Positions 7,819 to 16,463 are shown, numbered from the stretch's first letter. The stretch: DNA of 64,000 nucleotides from Flavobacterium resistens (GCF_900182645.1 NZ_FXTA01000002.1:124001-188000); one strand, 5' to 3'. The notes: generated from the sequence alone by a model not told the origin. Program-made: numbers and translations.

Positions 7819-8817
7819 TTAGCTGATTGCTTTTTTTAGTTTTTTGAAAAAGATTTCTTCGCGATTCGCAATGTCCAGAAGTTCATCGGCAATGGCGTTG
7901 TAAGCGTCTTCTTTAGCGCTTCTGTTTTTATAAATTCTGGAAGCTTCAACGGCAAAATCGCGCCATGAATCTCCAATTTGTGTCATTTCTTTTGAAAGTG
8001 TTTTCAGTTCTTCATTGCCTAAAACAACGGAAGCTTCCTGTAAAAATGCTGCATAAATAAAACGAAAACCACCGCCTCCGGTTCCAATTTCCTCCTGCAT
8101 TCTAACCATTTGTGCCAGATAATGATTTGCTTTTCTGACACCGTGTTTTTTAGGCCATTTTCGAATTTGACGCGAAACCATTTTGATCCCGCGAACGCCA
8201 ACAATTGGCATTGGCGCCAACATATCGCGACAGGTATTTTTGATTCCTTTTATGATCGCACTTTTTAAATCAACCTCATTTGGAATTTGAATTGGATAAT
8301 ACATTTGTCCGCGTGGCGCAAAAGCACCTTTGGCAAAACGCACTTTATCCATTTCATCGTGTGTCAAAGTTGTAACAGTTTCCATAACCGGATCGCTGAT
8401 CAAATAATCAGTTTCGGTTTTGCCGTAAACAACTAAATTGTGCGCGTTGAAATGAAAACGGTATTCATCAGGAAAATAACTTAAATGATAAACACCAACT
8501 TGCAATCCAGTCGGAATATTATTTTTTAAATTTTCCTCCAAAGCTTTATTAGCATTGGCAACCGAAGAAAATTTTTGTCTTTTTATTTTAAGATTTAAAC
8601 GATTGGCGACTTTATTAAAAATATGTCCAGGCAAAGTTCTATAGCTAATTGCTGGTGCGTGATTTACTTTTAAAAAAGGCAAATACACAAAAAAAAGTCC
8701 CGAACCAATTCCGAAAACCATCGGTTCGCTGATATTGAGTCCGCTGTTTTTTAAGAGGTTTGAAGCTACTCCGTTTTCACAATGAGCAGATTGATGATGT
8801 GTAAAAGTAACTTGCAT
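7819..8817 (-). CDS. BtrH N-terminal domain protein, putative acyl-ACP acyltransferase
   Basis: This 332-aa protein looks like the BtrH_N (papain-like) plus DUF4872 family. A probable Cys nucleophile lies in HCENGVASNLL near residue 13, His in RFHFNAHNLVVYG near 124, and Asp in LISDPV near 137, in the expected Cys-His-Asp order. In butirosin biosynthesis BtrH moves an acyl group from an ACP to an amino sugar. In this operon the analogous job would be to take the finished chain from the ACP and esterify it, for example to the dialkylresorcinol. That is a hypothesis. Its start overlaps the stop of the gene upstream by one base, and the ABC ATPase follows at once. Confidence 0.75.
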   Translation of the reverse strand: MQVTFTHHQSAHCENGVASNLLKNSGLNISEPMVFGIGSGLFFVYLPFLKVNHAPAISYRTLPGHIFNKVANRLNLKIKRQKFSSVANANKALEENLKNNIPTGLQVGVYHLSYFPDEYRFHFNAHNLVVYGKTETDYLISDPVMETVTTLTHDEMDKVRFAKGAFAPRGQMYYPIQIPNEVDLKSAIIKGIKNTCRDMLAPMPIVGVRGIKMVSRQIRKWPKKHGVRKANHYLAQMVRMQEEIGTGGGGFRFIYAAFLQEASVVLGNEELKTLSKEMTQIGDSWRDFAVEASRIYKNRSAKEDAYNAIADELLDIANREEIFFKKLKKAIS

Positions 8818-9221
8818 TAATCTGTTTTAAAGTTTTTTAAATCGGCAATTGAAATGTCAAAAGCGTCGGCATATTTTTGTAAATTTTTGTCGTTTAGTTT
8901 GGCAAAAACGGCTGGTTTAAAATGTCTTTTTACGCGCCATTTCCACATTTCCACATAACCGGCAAGAATGGTTAAATCCATTTTATTGAGTTCCATAAAA
9001 TAACAAATCGGACTTAATTCTCCGCTTTGAACTTTTAGTTTTGCTTCTTCGGCACGTTCTTTTATATCGTCGATTGCGTTGGAAAGTGCAATGGCTTTTG
9101 GTTCCCAACCTGTGCTCAAAGCGGTAGTATAATTCCCGTTTTCATCGGTTGCATAAACCAATTCCTTGAGATTTTTTTTGCTTAAATTTCCATCGTGCTG
9201 AGGTACATTTTCTTTTTCCAT
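8817..9221 (-). CDS. Conserved-looking hypothetical protein of the pigment operon
   Basis: This is a 134-aa soluble protein with no signal peptide. The central part is helical and charged (KAIALSNAIDDIKERAEEAKLKVQ), followed by a WKWRVKRHF basic patch and a C-terminal ALND-type helix pair (LQKYADAFDISIADLKNF). I do not recognise the family. Tight packing (5 bases from the upstream gene, 1-base overlap with the BtrH-like gene) says it is expressed with BtrH and the exporter, so a partner or adaptor role is plausible but unproven. Confidence 0.65.
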   Translation of the reverse strand: MEKENVPQHDGNLSKKNLKELVYATDENGNYTTALSTGWEPKAIALSNAIDDIKERAEEAKLKVQSGELSPICYFMELNKMDLTILAGYVEMWKWRVKRHFKPAVFAKLNDKNLQKYADAFDISIADLKNFKTD

Positions 9222-9226
9222 GACGG

Positions 9227-10120
9227 TTAAATTTTCAATTGCATTACTTCTTCTAATAACGGTGCTAATCCGTCTTTGGTTATATTATCATTATTCCAAA
9301 AACTCATCACACAGCTTACATAATTATCTCTTACTTTTTCTGCAACATAATAAACAGTTAAAGTTTTTCCGCCAGACATTCCGGCCAATAATGATTTCAT
9401 TCCTGTAAAATCAAAAACTACTTTTTTTGCAGTAGTTTCGGTTCCTTCAAATATAACCGCAGTTTGCTCTTCAGAAATAACTTTAATGCCTCCTCTGTTT
9501 TTTGTAATAATGAATTGATTTTCAATAGCAGTTTTGGCACTTTCAATATTTTTATGAACAGACCAATTCATTTCGCCATTGTAAGGACACTGAACAGTAT
9601 TAACGTTTGTCCAATAACAATTATTTCCTAACTTAATCTTTCTTCCTGCAAAATCTATTGAGTCAATTTTCATCGATTCAAAAACATTTTTTGGTATAGT
9701 GTTATTTATAATTCGGGTTATATATTCTTTTTCAAAATCTTCAGATGGTTTATGATAATAACCAAACCAAATAATAGTAATGGTTTTACTATTGTCTTCA
9801 ATAAAATAATACGAATTGTTTTGTGTTAGATTGTCTGTAATATTTTGTTTTTTAACGACATGTAAATTGTTAAAAGGTAGTGATTCGTCTTTAGTTTTTA
9901 AATCAGTATCTTTTATGTTGAATTTTTTATAAATTTTTTTTAGTGATTTTTCTGAAAAATCATAATTGTAAGTTTGGCTTGAAAAATCAACACCATCAAC
10001 ATTATAATAAGTTACACTTTGAGTGTTAATTGCCTTTAAACGTTGTGAAAAATCATCATTTTCTTGAGAGTATGCAAGCACTGATATAAAAATCAGTAAC
10101 AAAGAAATTGTTTTTTTCAT
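9227..10120 (-). CDS. Secreted or periplasmic hypothetical protein
   Basis: This 297-aa protein has a clear signal peptide (MKKTISLLLIFISVLAYSQ) and no lipobox Cys, so it should be periplasmic or secreted. The rest is a mix of short beta strands with several Tyr and Asn residues (SYYFIEDNSKTITIIWFGYYH; VIFEGTETTAKKVVFDF). No enzyme motif is visible to me. It lies between the dehydratase pair and the 134-aa gene, in the same orientation and 14 bases from the dehydratase, so it is part of the operon. A role in moving the pigment to the outer membrane would suit its location, but this is only context. Confidence 0.65.
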   Translation of the reverse strand: MKKTISLLLIFISVLAYSQENDDFSQRLKAINTQSVTYYNVDGVDFSSQTYNYDFSEKSLKKIYKKFNIKDTDLKTKDESLPFNNLHVVKKQNITDNLTQNNSYYFIEDNSKTITIIWFGYYHKPSEDFEKEYITRIINNTIPKNVFESMKIDSIDFAGRKIKLGNNCYWTNVNTVQCPYNGEMNWSVHKNIESAKTAIENQFIITKNRGGIKVISEEQTAVIFEGTETTAKKVVFDFTGMKSLLAGMSGGKTLTVYYVAEKVRDNYVSCVMSFWNNDNITKDGLAPLLEEVMQLKI

Positions 10121-10134
10121 TTTTATCTAATAAA

Positions 10135-10602
10135 TTATTCTGAGACCGAAATCGTCTTTTGAATAAACAAATTAATTTCGCATTCTAACAGTTTTTTATC
10201 TTCAAATAAACTCTCGCAACTCATCGTACATAAAGTATAATCGTCGCCCACAAATTTTGAAACCAAAATTGCTTTGGTCGTAATAACGTCGCCAACTTTT
10301 GGCAATGCATGTATTTTTAAATTCTTTAAAGCGCTGATAAAACCAATAACATTTACGTTTTCATTTTCAGTTCCGTCTTCTTCGAAAAAATATTTTTTTC
10401 CAACAATTGACGAACAAGTTTGCGCTGTATTTTCGATTAAACCGGCTTCGATTAAAATGCCTTTATCAACAAAAATATTGTCTTCTTTGATTAAAAATTC
10501 GGTTTCAACAGAAGTGGCATCAATTTCCAAAATCAAGTCGACCATCAGCATTGGTGCGCGGTGCGGTAAATAATTTTGTATGTCGATCCCAACTTTCATC
10601 AT
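10135..10602 (-). CDS. Hotdog dehydratase with catalytic His (FabZ/ApeI-P-like)
   Basis: This 155-aa hotdog protein is related to 3-hydroxyacyl-ACP dehydratases. The FabZ-type His lies in YLPHRAPMLMVD and the Glu position in EAGLIENTAQTC. Repeated dehydration without enoyl reduction is what creates the conjugated double bonds of an aryl polyene. Aryl-polyene clusters encode two such proteins that act as a heterodimer (family knowledge). The neighbouring paralogue keeps the Glu but has Gln at the His position, so this subunit is the likelier catalytic one. Two adjacent Met codons at the start make 10602 and 10599 equally possible. Confidence 0.82.
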   Translation of the reverse strand: MMKVGIDIQNYLPHRAPMLMVDLILEIDATSVETEFLIKEDNIFVDKGILIEAGLIENTAQTCSSIVGKKYFFEEDGTENENVNVIGFISALKNLKIHALPKVGDVITTKAILVSKFVGDDYTLCTMSCESLFEDKKLLECEINLFIQKTISVSE

Positions 10603-10606
10603 CTTA

Positions 10607-11038
10607 TTATTTGGCTAAAACGGTTTTCATTTGTCCGCTTGCAATTTCTTCATCATTTAAAAAAGTCACAATATCAACTAAAGTAACTCCCCCAAATTCC
10701 TGTAAAATGGTAACATTCGACTGAATGGTATCGTTGGTTTTAGGCAATTTTTTAATCTGAATATCTTTAATAGAACCAATGTATCCAGTTGGGGCAATTT
10801 CGTTTTTCAAAAAAAACTGATAACCTGTATGCAAGGCAACAGACTGCGCCATATGTTCGATTAATCCGGCTTCTAAAAAAGTATTTTCTTCTAAAAAAAT
10901 ATTATCATTTTGAATGTTTAATCCAGAAGTCAATTCGGTTTCAGAATATGAAAACATGCGGTCTACCATTACAAAAGGAAACTTTTGCGGAAGCAGATTT
11001 TCTACAGCTTCTTTTTCTAAAAGTATAGAAGCATTCAT
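10607..11038 (-). CDS. Hotdog dehydratase-like protein with Gln in place of catalytic His
   Basis: This is a 143-aa FabZ-like hotdog protein. Its N-terminal motif reads LLPQKFPFVMVDRM where FabZ enzymes have LPHRYPF, so the catalytic His is Gln. The helix motif LEAGLIEHMAQS keeps the Glu. It is probably the non-catalytic or substrate-binding half of a heterodimeric dehydratase with the next gene, four bases away. It follows darB with no gap. An alternative is an independent thioester-binding protein; dimer formation is inferred from the aryl-polyene precedent. Confidence 0.8.
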   Translation of the reverse strand: MNASILLEKEAVENLLPQKFPFVMVDRMFSYSETELTSGLNIQNDNIFLEENTFLEAGLIEHMAQSVALHTGYQFFLKNEIAPTGYIGSIKDIQIKKLPKTNDTIQSNVTILQEFGGVTLVDIVTFLNDEEIASGQMKTVLAK

Positions 11039-12172
11039 TTAGCAGACAGTTAAATACGCGTAAGCAAATGAGAATCTTCCGCTTTCTGGAACTGAAAGGA
11101 AAATTTTGTCTCCTTTTTTCAATTTTCCAGAATTTATTAATTCTTCAACAGCGATATAAATCGAAGCTGATCCAACATTTCCAACTCTCAAAAGATTCAT
11201 AAACCATTTTTCATCGGCAATGTCAATTCCTTTTTCAAGAAGTCCATTTTTAAGTCCGTCAACAAAAAAGTGAGAAGAAACGTGTGGTAAAAAATAGTCA
11301 ATATCGTCTGCTGTAACATTGTGTTTTTCCATGGCATCGCTCATACTTTCGACACCTTTTGGTAAAATAAATTCGTCAAGGAGTTTTACATCCTGTTTTA
11401 CTGCCAGAATAGATTCGTTTAGCAATTGTTCAGGTTTGTACTCACTCCATGGTTTTATTTCTCCGTTTTCCAATTTATCTCCGCCGGCGTACATGCAGGT
11501 TTCTAATTCGAATGCATACGAATAGGCTTCCATCCATTCGATTTTTAATGAAACCTCTCCGGTTGGTTTATTTTGCAATAAAAAAGCACCAGCTCCGTCC
11601 GATAACATCCATCGTAAAAAATCTTTTTTGAACGCAATAATAGGCTGTTCTTCCAGATTTTTTAAGTTGATGATTTCCTGATTATATTGTTGTGCCGAAA
11701 GCCAGGTTGAAACTTTTTCAGAACCTGTGCAAATAGCGTTTTTTGAATTTCCAGATTTTACAGAAAGAAAACCATATTTTAACGCATTCATTCCAGAACA
11801 GCAAATTCCAGAAGAAGAGTTTAGCTCAACCGATTTATTTTTCAATAATCCGTGAACCATTGCAGCGTGTGAAGGTGCAAAAACATCTGGCGAAGAAGTA
11901 CCGCAGGAAAGAACTTCTAAATCCTGATCGGTGAAATTTTCATCAAACAACTGCGAAATCGCATTTTTTGCCAGTTCAGCATTGCTGTGTGTGCTTTTGC
12001 CATTTTTGTCAACGGCATAATATCGGTTTGTAATTTTATTATTGCGCAAAATAATACGTCTTGCTTTAGATGCAGTATCGTTTATGAGCCCTAAATAATT
12101 CTCCATTTCATCGTTTGAAACAGCTTCATTAGGCAGGTATTTTGCGGCTTTGGTAATATATACGTCAAACAT
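11039..12172 (-). CDS. darB: DarB-like beta-ketoacyl synthase III, dialkylresorcinol formation
   Basis: This is a 377-aa KAS III-type condensing enzyme. The Cys is in SSGICCSGMNALKYG, the His in YFLPHVSSHFF and the Asn in RVGNVGSASIY, so the FabH-type Cys-His-Asn triad is intact. DarB enzymes join two beta-ketoacyl or acyl thioesters and cyclise them to a 1,3-cyclohexanedione, which DarA aromatises to a 2,5-dialkylresorcinol; in flexirubin producers that resorcinol is esterified to the aryl polyene (published for dar/flexirubin clusters). The gene directly upstream is the flavodoxin-like DarA homologue, which supports the name. Confidence 0.88.
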   Translation of the reverse strand: MFDVYITKAAKYLPNEAVSNDEMENYLGLINDTASKARRIILRNNKITNRYYAVDKNGKSTHSNAELAKNAISQLFDENFTDQDLEVLSCGTSSPDVFAPSHAAMVHGLLKNKSVELNSSSGICCSGMNALKYGFLSVKSGNSKNAICTGSEKVSTWLSAQQYNQEIINLKNLEEQPIIAFKKDFLRWMLSDGAGAFLLQNKPTGEVSLKIEWMEAYSYAFELETCMYAGGDKLENGEIKPWSEYKPEQLLNESILAVKQDVKLLDEFILPKGVESMSDAMEKHNVTADDIDYFLPHVSSHFFVDGLKNGLLEKGIDIADEKWFMNLLRVGNVGSASIYIAVEELINSGKLKKGDKIFLSVPESGRFSFAYAYLTVC

Positions 12173-12191
12173 AATATAATTTTCTCCTCTT

Positions 12192-13094
12192 CTAAACTCC
12201 TTGATAGTATTGAGTTTCTTTTTTTATAGTTTTAATCTTAAACGGGTAGCTAATAACATGCAATATATATACTATTGGCGAGATTACCCATATTGCAAGG
12301 AATAAATAAACATAAAATAATTTAAGAAGCAGTTTTCTGTTTTTTTGGTTCTTATGAATGAAATTAGACCATTTATTAAAGATTTTGTTAGCGGTTTTGT
12401 CTACAGTCACTAAATACGGACTGATTTTTACGGCTCCAATTTCGGCTAATTTTGGCTGTAAATCTTCTAATTTATTTTGCTTAAATTCTGAAAGCATGAT
12501 TTCGCCGAATTTATCTGATTCCTGAATGTCTTTATCAGAAACACCTGGTAACGGAAAAAAGCCTAAGTAGCGTTTTTTAACTCCCGAAAACATCCAGTTT
12601 ACAATCGTAATCACACTGATTAAATTCCCAACACGATCAACTAACGCAACATTCCCAACCAATTTTGCATTGGCTTCTTTTAATAAAACTTTTACTTTTT
12701 CCTGTGCCATTATCCACATATTTCGGGATCCATTTATAGTAATAACGGGAGTGTTGTTTAAAATAGTTTTGGCTTCAGTGCTTTTTAAAAAAGAGTTCAT
12801 CGGAATTGAAGGAGTCAAATACCAAACCTGATAATGCAGTAAAACAAGATCAAATTTTGTGTTCAGAATTTCGCTAGGAACTGGTTTTAAAGTCGTTGGA
12901 ATTTGTAGAAATGATTCTGGAAAAGCATCAAAAAAAGTGGTTTTATTCCAAGGAAATGGAAACGGTTTTTCTAATTGAATTTCATGAAAAGTTACTTTTA
13001 TTTCATCTGAATTTAAAAAGGGTTTGGCAATATTACGTGCAATGGATTCTAGTTGTCCGGATTGAGAATAAAAAATAACGAGAACATTTTTCAT
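12192..13094 (-). CDS. darA: DarA-like dialkylresorcinol biosynthesis protein, flavodoxin-like
   Basis: This 300-aa protein has a flavodoxin-like N-terminus (VLVIFYSQSGQLESIARNI), including a phosphate-binding SQSGQ loop, and the aromatic sequence HYQVWYLTPSIPM. One hydrophobic helix lies near the C-terminus (LFYVYLFLAIWVISPIVYILHV). This is the size and layout of proteins annotated as dialkylresorcinol condensing enzyme DarA in Flavobacteria. The known role is aromatisation of the DarB product. An FMN-binding fold fits an oxidation step. It is separated from the acyltransferase gene by a 193-base gap with a possible internal promoter, and darB follows 19 bases later. Confidence 0.85.
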   Translation of the reverse strand: MKNVLVIFYSQSGQLESIARNIAKPFLNSDEIKVTFHEIQLEKPFPFPWNKTTFFDAFPESFLQIPTTLKPVPSEILNTKFDLVLLHYQVWYLTPSIPMNSFLKSTEAKTILNNTPVITINGSRNMWIMAQEKVKVLLKEANAKLVGNVALVDRVGNLISVITIVNWMFSGVKKRYLGFFPLPGVSDKDIQESDKFGEIMLSEFKQNKLEDLQPKLAEIGAVKISPYLVTVDKTANKIFNKWSNFIHKNQKNRKLLLKLFYVYLFLAIWVISPIVYILHVISYPFKIKTIKKETQYYQGV

Positions 13095-13287
13095 TTGGGT
13101 TTGCTGTCTTTGGTTGCAAACAAAAATAAGTAAATTATTTTAAACGAATTTTCTTGTTTAATGTTTCGTTTTTTTGGCGACTCCCGATAGCTATCGGGAT
13201 TACGGATTGAACTAATTCGCACAGAGTTAATTTGAAATGAATTTAATTCGGTGTAAACCCGTTTAATCCGTCAAATCTGTGTGCCAT
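13095..13287. promoter_or_regulatory. Gap before darA with possible internal promoter and an 18-bp palindrome
   Basis: On the minus strand a TATTTTTG (-7 type, positions 13128-13121) lies 27 bases before the darA start; no good TTTG lies 20 bases upstream of it, so the promoter is tentative. The 18-bp perfect palindrome TCCCGATAGCTATCGGGA occupies 13182-13199 and is repeated exactly at 60676-60693. The remainder holds rRNA-free intergenic words such as GTTTAATCCGTCAAATCTG that recur in other gaps. Confidence 0.45.
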
Positions 13288-14166
13288 CTATTTAAGCTGA
13301 TTCCAAAAATCGAAATAATTGAACCACTGCAAAGGATATTTTTGTAGAATACTTTCAACGCTTTTTACGTATTCTTTCAATAAACCTTTTTCGTCGCGGT
13401 GTTTTACTGTTGCTTCTCTGGCGTATAAATGATAATGAAGATTTGGTTCTTTCATTACATATACAAAAACAACAGGAACTTTTAATCGGGAAGCGATTAA
13501 GAAAGGGCCAGCTGGAAAATTGGCTTCTTTGCCCAAAATTTCTTCTGAAAGTGATTTGGTTCCTTCAAAATAGCGGTCGCCGGTAAAACAAACCAATTCG
13601 TTATTGGCCAAAGCCGCATTGATCTCAAAAATATGAGATAAATCGTCTTTGATGATAATAAATTTTACTGCAGATTTTTGCGTAACGCTTTCCAGATAAT
13701 GCTTGATTGCCGAATGTTCCAAATCTGTCGTTACGAGATTGATTTGGAAATCAAGATCGATATCGCCAAAAAAATGTTCGGCAATTTCAAAATTCCCGAC
13801 GTGTGCACTTATTAAGACACCACCTTTTTTCTCGGCCAAAAGCTTTTTCAGGATTTCGATTCCGTCAAATTCATAAGTGAATTTGTTTCGCATTCCGGCC
13901 GAAATCGAAACTTTGTCAATGATAGTTTGCCCAAAAGTGTAATAACTTTTGAAAACCATTTTTTTTGACTGAAAATAAGAATACTGAAGTCTTTCTTTGA
14001 AATAGTAAAAAATCGCCCGATTGCTTTTCTTTAGAAACAAAAAGTAATAGGAAGCAACAAAATAAAGTAAGACATAAGCAGACTTGACACCCGCTTTTTG
14101 TATCAAAAAAACGAATATTCTATAACCTAAAACAGTACCTTTTGATTTGCCATCCCATTGACTCAT
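13288..14166 (-). CDS. LpxL/HtrB-like acyltransferase
   Basis: This 292-aa protein belongs to the lipid A late-acyltransferase (LpxL/LpxM) family. The HX4E catalytic motif is seen as SAHVGNFEIAEHF near residue 122, preceded by a hydrophobic N-terminus (SAYVLLYFVASYYFLFLKKS) that anchors it to the inner membrane. A second family block is NELVCFTGDRYFEG. In aryl-polyene and flexirubin operons these enzymes are thought to attach the aryl-polyene acyl chain to its lipid or resorcinol partner. It starts one base inside the end of the ACP gene, which suggests that it uses that ACP as donor. The acceptor is inference. Confidence 0.86.
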   Translation of the reverse strand: MSQWDGKSKGTVLGYRIFVFLIQKAGVKSAYVLLYFVASYYFLFLKKSNRAIFYYFKERLQYSYFQSKKMVFKSYYTFGQTIIDKVSISAGMRNKFTYEFDGIEILKKLLAEKKGGVLISAHVGNFEIAEHFFGDIDLDFQINLVTTDLEHSAIKHYLESVTQKSAVKFIIIKDDLSHIFEINAALANNELVCFTGDRYFEGTKSLSEEILGKEANFPAGPFLIASRLKVPVVFVYVMKEPNLHYHLYAREATVKHRDEKGLLKEYVKSVESILQKYPLQWFNYFDFWNQLK

Positions 14167-14420
14167 TAAGCAGCTTTAGCTTTTAGTTTGGCTTCGATCA
14201 AATCATAGAAGTTTTGAAAAGTCGCAATTCCAACGAAATCAGCTTCAACCAATTTTACACCAAAGTTAGCTTCAATAGAAACTACTAAATCAACATAATC
14301 TAAGCTGTCTAACCCAAGTGTATCTTTTAAATTAGCATCTGGTTCAATTTCATCATTATCTACTTCAAACTCATCAACCAAAAAACCATTAATTCTCGCT
14401 ATAATCTCTTCTTTATTCAT
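14166..14420 (-). CDS. Acyl carrier protein
   Basis: This is an 84-aa acyl carrier protein starting MNKEEIIARINGFLV, with the 4'-phosphopantetheine Ser in LGLDSLDYVDLVV. A longer in-frame reading to 14498 lies inside the ketosynthase gene and lacks a family match, so the ATG at 14420 is preferred. It overlaps the upstream ketosynthase by 8 bases and the downstream acyltransferase by one base, so all three are translated as a unit. The tail is rich in Lys and Ala (EAKLKAKAA). Confidence 0.93.
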   Translation of the reverse strand: MNKEEIIARINGFLVDEFEVDNDEIEPDANLKDTLGLDSLDYVDLVVSIEANFGVKLVEADFVGIATFQNFYDLIEAKLKAKAA

Positions 14421-15648
14421 TGTCCAATTTAAACTTTTTAACCACCAACGCAGAGTTGGTTCCTCCGAAACCGAAAGAATTGGACAAAAATATGTCAAAT
14501 TTTTTGTTTAACGTAGTTTTAACTAAATTTAATTTCATCGCATCTTCATCTGGATTCTCCAAATTGATGTTTGGTGCAATGAAATCGTTCTGCATCATTA
14601 TGATAGAATAAATGATTTCACTTGCTCCGGCCATCCAACATTCGTGGCCTGTCATTGATTTTGTAGAACTTACAGGAGGATTTTTCTCACCAAAAACTTC
14701 AAAGATTGCTTTTGCCTCGTTTGCATCACCAACCGGAGTTGAAGTTGCGTGGGCATTTATATATTCAATATCTGATGCATTTAATTTTGCATCTTCGAGT
14801 GCGCGCTGCATTGCTGTGGCTGGTCCTTCGACATTTGGAGTTGAAATATGCCCGCCATTTGATGAAAATCCGTAACCGGAAACTTCGGCGATAATAGTAG
14901 CACCTCTTGCAATTGCCGATTCGTAGCTTTCTAAAATTAAAGTCGCGCCACCGCCACTCGGAATCAATCCGTCGCGTCCGGAGTCAAAAGGTCTTGAGGC
15001 TTTTTCAGGATCGTTTTCTCTATTCGAAAAAACACCTAAACCATCAAAACTGCTCATCGCATATTTGTTGATTTCCTGAGCTCCGCCAGTAATTATAATA
15101 TCCTGAAAACCACTTTTTATTAAAAAATAAGCCAATCCGATAGAATGAGATCCACTTGCGCAGGCCGCGCTTACAGTTAAATTGATTCCGCGAAGTTTAA
15201 AAATCGTTGAAAGATTCATCGTTACCGTAGAATTCATCGATTTGAAAATCGCTCCAGAACCGATTAAAGCAGTATCTTTTTTCTCGCGAACAATATCTGT
15301 AGCATCAATAATGGCTTTAGAAACGCTGTCGTTTCCGTACATAATTCCAACTTCTCTTTCTTCAAAAAAAGCATCGTCTATATTGGCATTTTTCAATGCT
15401 TCGATAGTAGCCATATAAGCGTACTCGGTTTCTTCACCAATGCTCATACGCTGTCTGCGTGTCAATAAATTTTTTAAATCAGCTTTTGGAACCATTCCGG
15501 TCAAAGCCGACTGGAAACCAAATTCTTTTCTTTCTGGATCAAATTTAATCCCGGATTTTCCTTCATATAAAGATTCCTTTACTTCATTTAAAGAAGTTCC
15601 GATACAAGAATAAATTCCCATTCCAGTAATTACAACTCTCTTATTCAT
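14413..15648 (-). CDS. Beta-ketoacyl-ACP synthase II-type (FabF-like)
   Basis: This 411-aa condensing enzyme is the one closest to housekeeping FabF in the cluster. The triad is complete: Cys in TVSAACASGSHSIG, His in INAHATSTPVGD and His in TKSMTGHECWMAGA. It resembles the main chain-extending ketosynthase (ApeO-like) of aryl-polyene loci. The 3' end overlaps the ACP start by 8 bases. A -7-like TATGTTTG (15725-15718) lies in the 83-base gap upstream, so an internal promoter is possible. Confidence 0.92.
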   Translation of the reverse strand: MNKRVVITGMGIYSCIGTSLNEVKESLYEGKSGIKFDPERKEFGFQSALTGMVPKADLKNLLTRRQRMSIGEETEYAYMATIEALKNANIDDAFFEEREVGIMYGNDSVSKAIIDATDIVREKKDTALIGSGAIFKSMNSTVTMNLSTIFKLRGINLTVSAACASGSHSIGLAYFLIKSGFQDIIITGGAQEINKYAMSSFDGLGVFSNRENDPEKASRPFDSGRDGLIPSGGGATLILESYESAIARGATIIAEVSGYGFSSNGGHISTPNVEGPATAMQRALEDAKLNASDIEYINAHATSTPVGDANEAKAIFEVFGEKNPPVSSTKSMTGHECWMAGASEIIYSIIMMQNDFIAPNINLENPDEDAMKLNLVKTTLNKKFDIFLSNSFGFGGTNSALVVKKFKLDNE

Positions 15649-15717
15649 TGTCTTTCAAAGTAATTTTTTATCCTTAAAGTGTAATTTTCTATGTTTAAAA
15701 AAACTTAAAATATTATG

Positions 15718-15725
15718 CAAACATA
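15718..15725 (-). promoter_or_regulatory. Possible internal promoter (-7 element) before a ketosynthase gene
   Basis: On the minus strand TATGTTTG matches the Bacteroidota -7 consensus TAnnTTTG, 70 bases before the ketosynthase start. No clear TTTG lies 20 bases upstream, so this is only a partial promoter match. Confidence 0.3.
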
Positions 15726-15731
15726 GTATTC

Positions 15732-16463
15732 TTAAGAATATATTCCTCCGTTTATATTAATAATTTCGCCGGTAATATAACTTGATTTTTTAGAAATCAA
15801 AAAGCTTACCAAATCGGCAACTTCTTCCGCTTCTCCAAAACGATTTACAGGAATTAGTTTTAATAATTCTTTTTCGTCGAGTTGGCTTGTCATATCAGTT
15901 CTGATAAAACCTGGTGCAACAGCATTTACTGTAATGTTTCGTTTTGCCACTTCCTGAGCCAAAGCTTTTGTAGCTGCAACAATAGCGCCTTTTGCAGCTG
16001 AATAATTGGTTTGTCCGGCGGTTCCTTTAACTCCCGAAACTGAAACCATATTTACAATTCGACCGTATTTATTACGCAGCATTTTTTGAATGAAAAACTG
16101 CGTTACATTAAAAAATCCGTTTACACTTGTGTTCACAACGCCGTTCCAGTCTTCGGGAGTCATCCACATAAAAAGACCATCTTTTGTAATTCCTGCATTG
16201 TTTACAATAGCTTCAACTAATGCTTCAGGATTTGTTTCCTGCCATTTTGTTAAAACATCTTGTACTTGTTCAAAATTAGAAACGTCAAAACCTAGAATTT
16301 CTCCAGTTGCGCCTAATTTTTGTATTTCCTGAAGTGTTTCTTCAGCAGCGGTTTGGTTGGAATGATAATTAATCAGAATATGATAATCAGATTCAACGGC
16401 TAATTTTTTACAAATTGCACTTCCAATTCCTCTTGAACCGCCTGTTACTAATACACATTTCAT
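15732..16463 (-). CDS. 3-oxoacyl-ACP reductase (FabG-like short-chain dehydrogenase)
   Basis: This 243-aa SDR has the NAD(P)-binding motif VTGGSRGIGSAI, NNAGITKDG, and the catalytic Ser and Tyr-x3-Lys in MVSVSGVKGTAGQTNYSAAKGA. It would reduce the 3-keto group in each round of polyene growth, leaving the hydroxyl for the dehydratases. The C-terminal FLISKKSSYITGEIININGG is typical of FabG. No enoyl reductase is encoded nearby, consistent with the retained double bonds of a polyene product. It has 126 bases of upstream gap after the WG-repeat gene. Confidence 0.93.
   Translation of the reverse strand: MKCVLVTGGSRGIGSAICKKLAVESDYHILINYHSNQTAAEETLQEIQKLGATGEILGFDVSNFEQVQDVLTKWQETNPEALVEAIVNNAGITKDGLFMWMTPEDWNGVVNTSVNGFFNVTQFFIQKMLRNKYGRIVNMVSVSGVKGTAGQTNYSAAKGAIVAATKALAQEVAKRNITVNAVAPGFIRTDMTSQLDEKELLKLIPVNRFGEAEEVADLVSFLISKKSSYITGEIININGGIYS

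Noticed and set aside
13182..13199. Terminator between the acyltransferase and darA genes
   Set aside because: The palindrome has no loop and no T-tract, and the same sequence is found at 60676 in a different setting.
14421..14498. N-terminal extension of the ACP
   Set aside because: The extra 26 codons lie wholly inside the upstream ketosynthase gene in another frame; the ACP fold begins at the ATG at 14420.
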